Source: Dactylosporangium sp. (GTDB lineage Bacteria; Actinomycetota; Actinomycetes; Mycobacteriales; Micromonosporaceae). Taken from it: a stretch of DNA of 33,290 nt. The position numbers and the translations under genes were made by a program. A model generated the notes under the pieces. The model worked only from the letters and a program-made list of their open reading frames with translations, had not been told where the DNA came from and made no database searches. Location of the stretch: positions 1 through 33,290 of the forward strand of contig JAOPWA010000016.1 of assembly GCA_025965915.1 (NCBI GenBank). Reading direction: 5' to 3'. Numbering within the stretch: position 1 is the stretch's first letter; each line of letters starts with the position of its first letter. Below are positions 1-7,322 of this stretch, one piece after another.

Positions 1-2
1 TG

Positions 3-404
3 CGCGGGCCGTTCCTGGAGATCTGGGCCGCGGTGGCCGCTCAGATCGCGGTGACCGCACTGCTGACCTCCACGATGATCGTCCTGCTCGGACGCTGGGC
101 GATCATCCCCGCCTGGCTGCTGTTCACCGCGGTCGGGAACCCGTCGGCCGGCGGCGCGGTCGCGGCGCCTCTGCTGCCGCGGCTGTACGCCTTCTGCGGC
201 ACCTACCTGCCGACCGGCGCGACCGTGGCCATCATTCACAACGCCGTGTACTTCCATGACACACAGCACCTGCGACCTGCCGTGGTCCAGGTTGCCTGGC
301 TGGTCGGCGGCCTCGCCGCCTTGCTGATCTCCATACGGGTCACGCACTGGTGTCCGACGGACGACGCCGCCGAACCCGCCGACCTGCCGAATACGGTCCG
401 CTAG
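3..404 (+). CDS. Membrane protein, C-terminal fragment (YhgE/DUF3533-like permease)
   Basis: The reading frame is already open at base 3, so the gene begins upstream of the window and only about 133 C-terminal codons are visible. The product has a hydrophobic helix around the first 40 residues and another near the end (AWLVGGLAALLISI). Between them lies a Gly/Pro-rich segment, NPSAGGAVAAPLLP followed by YLPTGATVAIIHNAVYF. That segment resembles the end of YhgE/Pip or DUF3533-type export membrane proteins, which typically have NP-SGG, then LP-GA, then R/N-x-x-YF before the last helix. The family call comes from memory of that pattern and is tentative. The substrate is unknown. It converges on the histidine kinase gene across a 74-base gap in which I see no clear terminator hairpin. 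Confidence 0.55.
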   Translation, partial: RGPFLEIWAAVAAQIAVTALLTSTMIVLLGRWAIIPAWLLFTAVGNPSAGGAVAAPLLPRLYAFCGTYLPTGATVAIIHNAVYFHDTQHLRPAVVQVAWLVGGLAALLISIRVTHWCPTDDAAEPADLPNTVR

Positions 405-478
405 TCGAGGGTCCCGCGTCGCGGTCCTGGCGATGCCCGACGGGCTCGACGCCGAGAATCACCTGGTCTCCGCGACGC

Positions 479-2011
479 TCAGACGCCGGGCCGTACCGGC
501 AGTCGCATGATGAACGCTGTCTGCCCGACGCGGCTGTTCACGTCGATGTTGCCCCCGTGCGCCTCGACGATCGCTTTGACGATGGCCAGCCCAAGTCCGC
601 CGGTGCCGGCGGAGTGGCGGCGGGACGTGTCGCCCCGGGCGAACCGGCTGAAGACCTGTGGAAGCAGGTCGGCCCGGATGCCCGGCCCGTCGTCGACGAC
701 GCTGAGCGTGGCCTGGTCTCCCGACATGGTGAGGGCGGTGGTCACCGTGGTCCCGGGCGGCGTATGGACTCGTGCGTTGGTCAACAGGTTTGCCACGGCC
801 TGGTGCAGGCTGGCCTCGTCGCCCGTCACGGTGACCGACTCCTCCGGCAGGTCGAGCCGCCAACGGTGGTCGGGGCCGGCGATGCGTGCGTCGGTGATCG
901 CGTCGATGACCAGCCAGGACAGGTCTACCGGCTCATTGGCCAGCGGCCGGTCCGAGTCCATCCGGGCGAGCCGGAGCAGGTCGTCCACCAGGTTGGTCAT
1001 GCGCTCGGTTTCGGACTCGACGCGCCGCATGGCGTGGGCCACGTCGGGTGGGAGATCGCTCACCCGACGGGTCAGCTCCGCGTATCCGCGGATCGCCGCC
1101 AAGGGGGTGCGCAACTCGTGGCTGGCGTCTGCGCTGAATTGGCGTAGCCGCGTCTCACCGGCCTGTCGTACGGCGAGCGCGTCGGCGACGTGGCCGAGCA
1201 TCCGGTTGAGCGCCGCGCCGACCTGGCCGACCTCGGTACGCGGGTCGACGTCGACCTCGGGGACCCGCACCGGCAGGGCGACCTCGCCGCGGTGCAGTGG
1301 TAGTTCCGCGACCCGGCGCGCGGTCGCCGCGATGCGCTCGAGTGGGCGCAGCGTCCTTCGTATCGTCAGCGCGCCGAGTAGCGCCGTGAGAATCAGTGTG
1401 GCCACGGTGACACCGGTTTCAACGGCGACGAGGTGGTACTGCGCGGCGTGCAGCGGAGCCAGGGGCAGCCCGGTGATGATCACGTCGCCGTCGAGAGCCT
1501 TCACGGCGATCAGCCGATAGTCGCCTAGGCCGGGAATGTCGCGGGTGACCGGGTAGCCGAGGGGCAGCCCTCTAAGCACCGCGACCTGTTGCGCGGAAAG
1601 GTACTGTCGCGCGCCGGTGGCCCAGTCGCGCAGCCCGGCATCCATCACCTGCGAACCGATTATGCGGATGAGAACGGTCTGCGCGGGCACGCCCGGTGCG
1701 TTGGTCAGTGGTGGGTTGTTGGACACCGGCGGTGAGCCCGGTGCCCGGTTTTCCCCGGCGGTCCGGTCGAAGTGCAGCACGCGTGTGGATGTCGTTTTCA
1801 GTTCCTGGTCGAACTGCGTGATCTGGAGGTGGTGCATGACCGTAAAGGTGGTGGCGCTGACTGCGATACACGCCGCGGCGAGCAGGCACACCATCTCGGC
1901 GATCAGCCTGGTGCGCAGTGATCGGCCGGCCCACCAGCGCCGCACCCTCCCGCGCGAGCGGCGTACGGGTAGATCGTCTTTAGTCCGCGGGTCTGAGGAC
2001 ATAGCCGGCAC
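479..2011 (-). CDS. Two-component sensor histidine kinase (OmpR/EnvZ class)
   Basis: A 510-residue membrane sensor kinase. A short basic N-terminus precedes the first membrane helix (about 37-57). An extracytoplasmic sensor domain follows (about 60-195), then a second helix (about 197-217) and a HAMP linker starting at the RRTLRPLERIA segment. The dimerisation domain carries the phospho-acceptor His298 in ASHELRTPLAA. The ATPase domain shows the N box (N408 and N412), the D440-G-P-G box and a GTGGLGLAIV G2 box, so all catalytic motifs are present. The start lies inside the end of the response-regulator gene (32-base overlap), so the two are translationally coupled. An internal ATG three codons later is an alternative start. 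The signal sensed cannot be read from the sequence. General architecture resembles actinobacterial TrcS/TcrY-type kinases. Confidence 0.93.
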   Translation of the reverse strand: MPAMSSDPRTKDDLPVRRSRGRVRRWWAGRSLRTRLIAEMVCLLAAACIAVSATTFTVMHHLQITQFDQELKTTSTRVLHFDRTAGENRAPGSPPVSNNPPLTNAPGVPAQTVLIRIIGSQVMDAGLRDWATGARQYLSAQQVAVLRGLPLGYPVTRDIPGLGDYRLIAVKALDGDVIITGLPLAPLHAAQYHLVAVETGVTVATLILTALLGALTIRRTLRPLERIAATARRVAELPLHRGEVALPVRVPEVDVDPRTEVGQVGAALNRMLGHVADALAVRQAGETRLRQFSADASHELRTPLAAIRGYAELTRRVSDLPPDVAHAMRRVESETERMTNLVDDLLRLARMDSDRPLANEPVDLSWLVIDAITDARIAGPDHRWRLDLPEESVTVTGDEASLHQAVANLLTNARVHTPPGTTVTTALTMSGDQATLSVVDDGPGIRADLLPQVFSRFARGDTSRRHSAGTGGLGLAIVKAIVEAHGGNIDVNSRVGQTAFIMRLPVRPGV

Positions 2012-2750
2012 CCCGCATGGTGTGGATCATCGGCTTGTGGCCCGCGTCGATCTTCTTGCGCAGGTGCGAGATGTAGAGCTCGACGATGTTGGACTGGCCG
2101 CCGAAGTCGTACTTCCAGACCCGGTCGAGAATCTGGATCTTGCTCAGGACTCGACGGGGGTTGCGCATGAGGAAGCGCAGCAGCTCGAACTCGGTGGCGG
2201 TCAGCGCGATCGGCTCGTCCGCGCGGCGCACCTCGCGGCTGTCCTCGTCGAGGATCAGATCACCGACGACCAGCGAGGTGGGCTCGGATCTGGCGACGGC
2301 CCTGGTACGCCGCATCAGCCCACGTAGGCGGGCCACGAGTTCCTCGAGGCTGAACGGCTTGGTGACGTAATCGTCGCCGCCGGCGGTCAGCCCGGTGACG
2401 CGGTCTTGGACGGTGTCCTTGGCGGTCAGGAACAGCACCGGAATCTCGGGGGTCTCGGCGCGCAGCCGGTGCAGCACCTCCAGGCCGTCCATGTCGGGCA
2501 GCAGTATGTCGAGCACGACCGCGTCGGGTCGGAGCGTACGGGCGAGCCGGACCGCGGTGGCGCCGTCACCGGCAGTCCGCACGTCCCAACCTTCGTAGCG
2601 CAGCGCCATCGACAGCAGTTCGGTCATCGCCGTCTCATCGTCGACGACCAGTACCCGCACCGGCTGCCCGTCGGCGCGGCGCAGCTCATGACCGCTCGAC
2701 ACGGCGGCGGATGGCATCGGGCCCGTAGCGGGCCGGAGAGTTCTGTTCAC
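1980..2750 (-). CDS. OmpR/PhoB-family response regulator
   Basis: A 256-residue DNA-binding response regulator. The receiver domain (about 31-150) has the acidic pair D37/D38, phospho-acceptor D81 in VVLDILLPDMDG, T109 in the LFLTA strand and K131 in TKPFS. The C-terminal winged helix (about 160-254) contains the typical LTATEFELLRFL start and ends with a TMRGAGYVLRP wing. The first codon used here is GTG at 2750. An ATG at 2717 would remove 11 poorly conserved residues and is equally plausible. It is the first gene of the pair, and the kinase gene overlaps its 3' end. The divergent neighbour is the ApbE-like gene, so this regulator may act on the shared upstream region, but that is inference. 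Confidence 0.93.
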   Translation of the reverse strand: MNRTLRPATGPMPSAAVSSGHELRRADGQPVRVLVVDDETAMTELLSMALRYEGWDVRTAGDGATAVRLARTLRPDAVVLDILLPDMDGLEVLHRLRAETPEIPVLFLTAKDTVQDRVTGLTAGGDDYVTKPFSLEELVARLRGLMRRTRAVARSEPTSLVVGDLILDEDSREVRRADEPIALTATEFELLRFLMRNPRRVLSKIQILDRVWKYDFGGQSNIVELYISHLRKKIDAGHKPMIHTMRGAGYVLRPAD

Positions 2751-2946
2751 GGCCGGTCATGCACCTACTCGTCAGTCCCCCCGCTGTGCGTCGTTCGGCG
2801 TTCCTACGACTCCCTACTGAACAGGACTCCGTCAGGCGGGACACAGCCTACGTACAGGTGTACTACCCAGCATTGGACACACGACACCGGCAATGGCCGG
2901 ATTCGAGAAGGCCATGAAGCGAAACCAAGCTGAAGTGTGAGACGAG
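2751..2946. promoter_or_regulatory. Divergent intergenic region between response regulator and ApbE-like gene
   Basis: These 196 bases separate two divergent genes and must hold both promoters. A small inverted element, GTAC-aggt-GTAC, sits at 2853-2864. I see no strong -35/-10 pair and no direct repeats of the kind OmpR-type regulators usually bind. The stretch is less GC-rich than its neighbours, as expected for a promoter region. Confidence 0.4.
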
Positions 2947-3960
2947 ATGTGTGAGGACGACAGGGGCGGAGCCGCGTTGAGCGGGGGCTCGGCTGAGGGA
3001 AAGGCTCCGTACGGCGATTCGAGGGGCACGAGCGCCGTGCCACCCCGTGAGCTTCATCCCGACAGGTCGGGCACCGCCTTGTGGCCGGTGTGGGACACGA
3101 CCCTGCACCTGGTCGTCACCTCGCCGGACCGGCTCGTGGACGCCCGGAGACTGGTCATCGACCAGGTGGCCGCCATCGACGACGCATGCAACCCGTTCCG
3201 CTCCGATTCGGAGGTGCGCGCGCTGCAACAGGCACACGGTCAACCGGTACGGGTGAGTGCCCTGCTGGCGGAACTGGTGGCGGTTTCGCTGCGGGCGGCC
3301 CAGCTCACCGACGGTGATGTTGATCCGATCGCCGGCGTCGTGATGCGAGGGCGCGATCGGGAACTGTCGCGAACGCCGTCGTATGTCGGTGGGACCGACG
3401 TGCGGACGCCGTCCGCGCCGGACTGGCGAAGCATCCGCCGGGACGGGCGCGAGATCACCGTGCCGGCCGGGGCGCTGCTGGACCTGAGTGCCATGGCGCA
3501 GGCCCGCGCCGTAGACAGTTGCGCGTGGTTGATCTACAAACGTTTCAAGGTCGGGGTACTGGTCGGTATCGGTGGCGACATCGCCACTGCCGGCCAGCCA
3601 CCGGCCGGTGGCTGGGAAAGCCTGATACGGGCCAATCCAGGTGGCCCCGGCGTCCCGGTCCACCTGCCTTCCACCGCGTTGGCCACCTCCAAGGCGGTCA
3701 GCCGGCGGTGGCGCGGAGGCGGACGGCCGCTGACCTACGCCCTCTGTCCGGGGACCAGTCGGTCGGCCGCACCGGTGTGGCGCTCCGTGTCGGTCGCCGC
3801 GTTCCGGTGCACCCACGCCAAGACCCTCAGCATGGCTGCGTTGGTGCGCGGTCACGCCGCGCCGGACTGGCTTCGTGACCTCGGCGTATCCGCTCGGCTG
3901 GTGGCCGCCGACGGCGAGGTGGTCACCGTGGGGCGCTGGCCGGCGGACGAAACCAGGTAG
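2947..3960 (+). CDS. ApbE-like FAD:protein FMN transferase homologue with altered active-site motifs
   Basis: 337 residues. The first 45 look unstructured, and the ApbE fold can be followed from about residue 46. Recognisable landmarks are DVDPIAG (125-130), LDLSAMAQARAVD (178-190), VGIGGDI (206-212) and ATSKAVSRRW (246-255). ApbE normally transfers FMN from FAD to a Thr of exported redox proteins and needs Mg2+. Here the usual D-L-G-G-I-A-K-G motif reads LDLSAMAQA, so the Lys is gone. The H-I-I-D-P-x-T-G motif is replaced by TYALCPGTSRS. The late A-D-A-L-x-T-A motif, which supplies an Asp and a Thr near the metal, reads AKTLSMA. No lipobox or signal peptide is seen. It may be an inactive or repurposed relative. 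No flavinylation target is visible nearby. The family call is fairly sure; activity is doubtful. Confidence 0.8.
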   Translation: MCEDDRGGAALSGGSAEGKAPYGDSRGTSAVPPRELHPDRSGTALWPVWDTTLHLVVTSPDRLVDARRLVIDQVAAIDDACNPFRSDSEVRALQQAHGQPVRVSALLAELVAVSLRAAQLTDGDVDPIAGVVMRGRDRELSRTPSYVGGTDVRTPSAPDWRSIRRDGREITVPAGALLDLSAMAQARAVDSCAWLIYKRFKVGVLVGIGGDIATAGQPPAGGWESLIRANPGGPGVPVHLPSTALATSKAVSRRWRGGGRPLTYALCPGTSRSAAPVWRSVSVAAFRCTHAKTLSMAALVRGHAAPDWLRDLGVSARLVAADGEVVTVGRWPADETR

Positions 3961-4126
3961 GTGGCCGGCCGGTGGGTCGGTCGCAAGTGCTTGACCCACC
4001 GGTACGACCTGAACGTCGACCACGCCAGCGAGTCCTGCACCTGGTGCCGTGACTTCCGACCAGCCATCCGAGATCGCCCACCTGGCCATCGACAACGACT
4101 GCCCCTCAAAACAGAACGTGCTCCAG

Positions 4127-4156
4127 CGAGCGTCATCCAACGGGGGATGGCGCTCG
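4127..4156 (+). promoter_or_regulatory. Hairpin in the leader of the antiporter gene
   Basis: A 12-base stem (CGAGCGTCATCC at 4127-4138, GGATGGCGCTCG at 4145-4156, one G-U pair in RNA) with a 6-base loop lies 69 bases before the antiporter start codon. No U-run follows, so it could be a leader structure or a weak terminator of the ApbE-like gene. The rest of the 265-base gap (3961-4225) shows no gene. Confidence 0.4.
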
Positions 4157-4225
4157 TCCACGGCGGGGCCCGAGTTGCTCGGGGGTTCATCGCCGACCGG
4201 CCCCAGTGAGGGATGGGGAGACGGA

Positions 4226-5926
4226 ATGTACGGTGCCGGGTTTCTGCTGGTGATCGTCGGGGCTGTCGTCGTCACGGCGGCCGCTCACCGACGTGGCCTC
4301 CAGGCCCCGCTCGTCGTGGTAGCGCTAGCCTCGATGGTCTCGTTCATCCCAGGCATTCCACCGCTGGAGCTTCCGCCGGAGGTCATTCTCGGGGTCGTCG
4401 TTCCGCCGCTGCTGTACTCGACGGCGCTGGACTTTTCGTTTGTCAGCTTCACCAGGAACCTATGGTCGATCATGACGCTCGGCGTCGGACTGGTCCTCTT
4501 CACCGCAGTCACGGTCGGCTTCTTCGCGTCGTGGCTGCCGCCGGCCCTGCCGCTGGGCGCCTGCCTGGCGCTGGGTGCGGTGCTGTCCCCCTCGGACACG
4601 GTGACCGCGCTCGCGGTGGGCCGCGACCTCGGCCTACCGAAGAGACTGGTAGCGATCCTGACCGGCGAAAGCCTGGTCAACGACGCGGCGGCACTGACCC
4701 TGTTCACGTTCGCCACGGCCACGGTGGCGGGCGTGGGCATCCAGCCGCACAACCCGGTGCTGTACTTCGCCTACGCCAGTATCGTCGGGGCCGGTATCGG
4801 ACTGCTGACGGCGGTGCTCGTGCACTGGGTGCGGGCTCGCCTGTCCGACGCCGGGCTCGAGACGGTGCTCGGCATGGTGGTGCCTTTCGGCGCGTACCTG
4901 GCTGCCGAGGAGGTGCACGCCTCCGGGGTACTGGCGGTCGTCGCGGCCGGTTTCTTCGTCGGCCGCCGAGCCGTCGATGCCAGCTTCGGGACCCGGCTGC
5001 AAAGCCGACAGGTATGGCGCAGCCTGGACGTACTGCTCGAGGCGTTCATCTTCGCGTACATGGGGCTGCAACTGCCGCTCGTGATCGCGGACATAACCGG
5101 CGGCCGCCGCGTCTCGGCCGCCGTGATTCTGCTGAACTCGATGCTGATACTGCTCGCGGTGATGCTCACCCGGCTAGTTTGGATCTTTCTCATGTTCGGC
5201 GTGGTGCCCGCATACGCGAAGCGGCTGATCGCCCGGCCAAGCCGTGCCCAGCGGATCATGGAGATGCTGCACATCCGGGGCCGGCAACGGAAGCCGCCGC
5301 CGCGACACCGCGAACAACTGCCGTGGAAGTACGGCGTCGTGATGTCCTGGGCCGGCATGCGTGGCGTTACGACGCTGGCCGCCGCCGCCGGCGTCCCCTT
5401 CACAACGATCAGCGGAGTCCCGTTCCCGGGCCGCAGACTCATCCAGGCCTGTGCCTTCGTGGTCGCCGTCGGGACTCTCCTGATTCAGGGGTCCACCCTG
5501 CCGCCCCTGATCCGCGCACTCGACATCACCGACCCCGGCGAGCGGGACCGCGAACACGACAAAACCCGCCGGGCCCAACTCGTCGCCTACAAGGCCGCGC
5601 GGCAGGCAACAGCCGAGATGATCACCCATCCGCCCCATGGAGTCGACCGCGTGACGTTGCATGACATCGAACAACGGGTCGAGCAGCACCTTGCCACCTA
5701 CCACGCCCTGCACCAGCCAACCACGGAAACCGGCCCCGGTCCGGAAACGGAGCGCCTCAGGGCTGCGCATGACCTCATCCAACGCATTCTGGCCGAACAA
5801 CGCCGGGCCCTGGTACGCGAACGGGACTCCGGCCGCCTCGACGACGAGGACCTGCGGGCACTCCTCGAACAACTCGACTACGAGGAGGCCGCTGCCTCCG
5901 CCGACATACCCAACCGGCTTAGCTAG
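4226..5926 (+). CDS. Na+/H+ antiporter, CPA1 (NhaP/NHE-like) family
   Basis: 566 residues from an ATG preceded by GGGGAG. The frame is open further upstream, but those codons lack membrane character, so this start was chosen. The product is a polytopic membrane exchanger that swaps cytoplasmic Na+ (or K+) for H+. About twelve helices occupy residues 1-450. The transport core shows SPSDTVTALA (121-130), GES (147-149) and the N152-D153 pair in SLVNDAAALT that marks electroneutral CPA1 exchangers. A later helix carries the SWAGMRGVTTLAAA motif typical of the family. A hydrophilic C-terminal tail of about 110 residues is charged and probably cytoplasmic and regulatory. The gene is alone and ends just before a convergent terminator shared with the GH12 gene region. 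A role in pH and salt balance is family knowledge. Confidence 0.93.
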   Translation: MYGAGFLLVIVGAVVVTAAAHRRGLQAPLVVVALASMVSFIPGIPPLELPPEVILGVVVPPLLYSTALDFSFVSFTRNLWSIMTLGVGLVLFTAVTVGFFASWLPPALPLGACLALGAVLSPSDTVTALAVGRDLGLPKRLVAILTGESLVNDAAALTLFTFATATVAGVGIQPHNPVLYFAYASIVGAGIGLLTAVLVHWVRARLSDAGLETVLGMVVPFGAYLAAEEVHASGVLAVVAAGFFVGRRAVDASFGTRLQSRQVWRSLDVLLEAFIFAYMGLQLPLVIADITGGRRVSAAVILLNSMLILLAVMLTRLVWIFLMFGVVPAYAKRLIARPSRAQRIMEMLHIRGRQRKPPPRHREQLPWKYGVVMSWAGMRGVTTLAAAAGVPFTTISGVPFPGRRLIQACAFVVAVGTLLIQGSTLPPLIRALDITDPGERDREHDKTRRAQLVAYKAARQATAEMITHPPHGVDRVTLHDIEQRVEQHLATYHALHQPTTETGPGPETERLRAAHDLIQRILAEQRRALVRERDSGRLDDEDLRALLEQLDYEEAAASADIPNRLS

Positions 5927-5994
5927 TCGCCAGCTTCAGGGAAGGCGAACAGCTCCAATGCCTGTCGTCGACGCTGGTCATCACCAGCGAAGGC

Positions 5995-6025
5995 GGGGTG
6001 CCCACCATGGCTCAGTGGACACCCC
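5995..6025 (-). terminator. Terminator hairpin after the GH12-LysM gene
   Basis: Inverted repeat GGGGTGCCCAC / GTGGACACCCC (11 bases, one mismatch) with a 9-base loop, starting 10 bases beyond the stop of the minus-strand GH12 gene. A hairpin of the same layout and related sequence lies after the second GH12 copy at 32745-32777. That supports a terminator role and common origin. Confidence 0.65.
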
Positions 6026-6035
6026 TGCACGCCTA

Positions 6036-7100
6036 TCAGAGGGAGAGTTGCTGACCGGGCAGGATCAGATCCGGGTCGGCACCCACGACCCCGCGGTTGA
6101 GCTCGTACAGCGACCGCCAACCACCCTTGACGCCTTGGCGCTCGGCGATGGTCGACAGGGTGTCGCCGGCCCGCACCAGGTAGGTGCGACCGTCGACCTT
6201 GGCCTGCGTAGGTGGATTGGACGGCGTCGCCGGCTGGCGGGGCGGCGGCACCGGCTTGACCGGCTTCGACGTGGGCTCCGTCTGTCCACCCGACGGGGTC
6301 GGCTTCACGGGCTGGTTGGGCGTGTTTTGCTGCGTCGAACCGCCACCGCCGTTGACGCTGGCGGTGAACGAGTTGACGGCGAGGCCGGTGCCGCCCACCC
6401 ACGGCTCGAATCCGGCCTGGATGCTTGTCAGGTACCACGAGTTGGTGACGCTGGTGCGGGTCTTCGTGTCGTTGATGAAGTCCAGGATGCTGAAGTTCCA
6501 ACTCGTGATCGGCGACGGCGCGAAGTACGAGATGACGTTGCGGTATGCGGCGCTACCGGTCCAGACCTCCCACGTACGGCCGCCGACGGTCGCGGAGCCG
6601 GTCCGCGAGCCGTACGGTCGGATCGAGCCCTGCCGGTTGAACCAGATCATGAGCTCCTGCTTGTTCTCTCCGTCCTTTTTAGACGTCGGGTCCAGCCAGA
6701 TGTCGTAGGCGGCGTTGTAGACGCCGCTACTCGGGTACGAGAAGCTGATGTTGCTTGTCGCGCTGCCGATCTGGCTGACCTGCATGGGCAGGTTGGTGCC
6801 GGGGGAACAGTTGTTGTAGTGGCAGCCGTAGTAGATCGCGGTGTACGAGGCCGGTGCGCCGTTGGTGGCCTTCTGGTGTTTCGCCGTGACCGCGAATCCG
6901 GTGTTCGTCGTATTGATGCACTGGGCCGTGTCGGCGCCCCAGACGTTGTTCATGACGTTGTAGCGGTTCTGGATGGTCGTCGACCCGAACTTGTCGCAGA
7001 TCTGGGTGTCGGCGTGCGCGGTGCCGCCGGCGGCGATGGCGACGACCGAGCTTGCGAGCAGCAGGCCGGCAGCCCCCAGAACGCGGAGTGGACGTGTCAA
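6036..7100 (-). CDS. Secreted GH12 endoglucanase with C-terminal LysM domain
   Basis: 354 residues starting at TTG, preceded by AAGGAG at five bases' distance. A signal peptide (1-30, ending AHA) leads into a GH12 catalytic domain (about 31-252). GH12 enzymes hydrolyse beta-1,4-glucans (cellulose, xyloglucan) with retention. The nucleophile is E149 in QELMIWFN and the acid/base is E232 in AGFEPW; both are present. Four cysteines (35, 61, 93, 98) could form two disulfides. A Gly/Pro/Thr linker (253-303) is followed by a LysM domain (306-354: TYLVRAGDTLSTIAERQG ... LPGQQLSL), which binds GlcNAc polymers such as peptidoglycan or chitin. Actinomycete GH12 enzymes usually carry a CBM2 instead, so this pairing may hold the enzyme at a cell wall. 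A CebR-type operator lies 33 bases upstream. The shadow frames on the plus strand are not genes. Confidence 0.93.
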   Translation of the reverse strand: MTRPLRVLGAAGLLLASSVVAIAAGGTAHADTQICDKFGSTTIQNRYNVMNNVWGADTAQCINTTNTGFAVTAKHQKATNGAPASYTAIYYGCHYNNCSPGTNLPMQVSQIGSATSNISFSYPSSGVYNAAYDIWLDPTSKKDGENKQELMIWFNRQGSIRPYGSRTGSATVGGRTWEVWTGSAAYRNVISYFAPSPITSWNFSILDFINDTKTRTSVTNSWYLTSIQAGFEPWVGGTGLAVNSFTASVNGGGGSTQQNTPNQPVKPTPSGGQTEPTSKPVKPVPPPRQPATPSNPPTQAKVDGRTYLVRAGDTLSTIAERQGVKGGWRSLYELNRGVVGADPDLILPGQQLSL

Positions 7101-7132
7101 TTGTGCTCCTTGATGCGGGGGGTTGAGCGATT

Positions 7133-7146
7133 TGGGAGCGTTCCCA
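7133..7146. promoter_or_regulatory. CebR-like operator upstream of the GH12 gene
   Basis: TGGGAGCG-TTCCCA differs by one base from the 14-base palindrome TGGGAGCGCTCCCA bound by CebR, the LacI-family cellobiose-responsive repressor of streptomycetes (established knowledge). It sits 33 bases before the TTG start, where a repressor could block transcription or RNA polymerase escape. This predicts induction of the glucanase by cello-oligosaccharides. No CebR gene is in the window. Confidence 0.75.
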
Positions 7147-7211
7147 TGAAGAGGCTAGGGCACGTTCGCATACCTGAACAGATAGAGGTGCAGATTTTTA
7201 CGGCTGCCATT

Positions 7212-7238
7212 CGCCATCAGCGGGCACAGGTGATGGCG
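7212..7238 (-). terminator. Possible terminator after the PBP gene
   Basis: Perfect 8-base inverted repeat CGCCATCA / TGATGGCG with an 11-base loop, about 85 bases past the PBP stop codon on the minus strand. The stem is moderate and no U-run is present, so this is a weak call. Apart from it and the GH12 promoter, the 7101-7322 gap has no gene. Confidence 0.35.
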
Positions 7239-7322
7239 GTGCCCGGAAGGTGGGTGAGGGGTTGCGGATCAGGCGCCGACCGTCACCGGCAAGCGCGAAC
7301 GATCATCCACAAAGGAAACCCG

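Noticed and set aside
459-1147. Several open frames overlapping the histidine kinase
   Set aside because: The kinase frame has all catalytic motifs. The others are shadows.
2863-4275. Long minus-strand frame opposite the ApbE-like gene
   Set aside because: No recognisable domain. The plus strand shows a traceable ApbE fold and the antiporter start.
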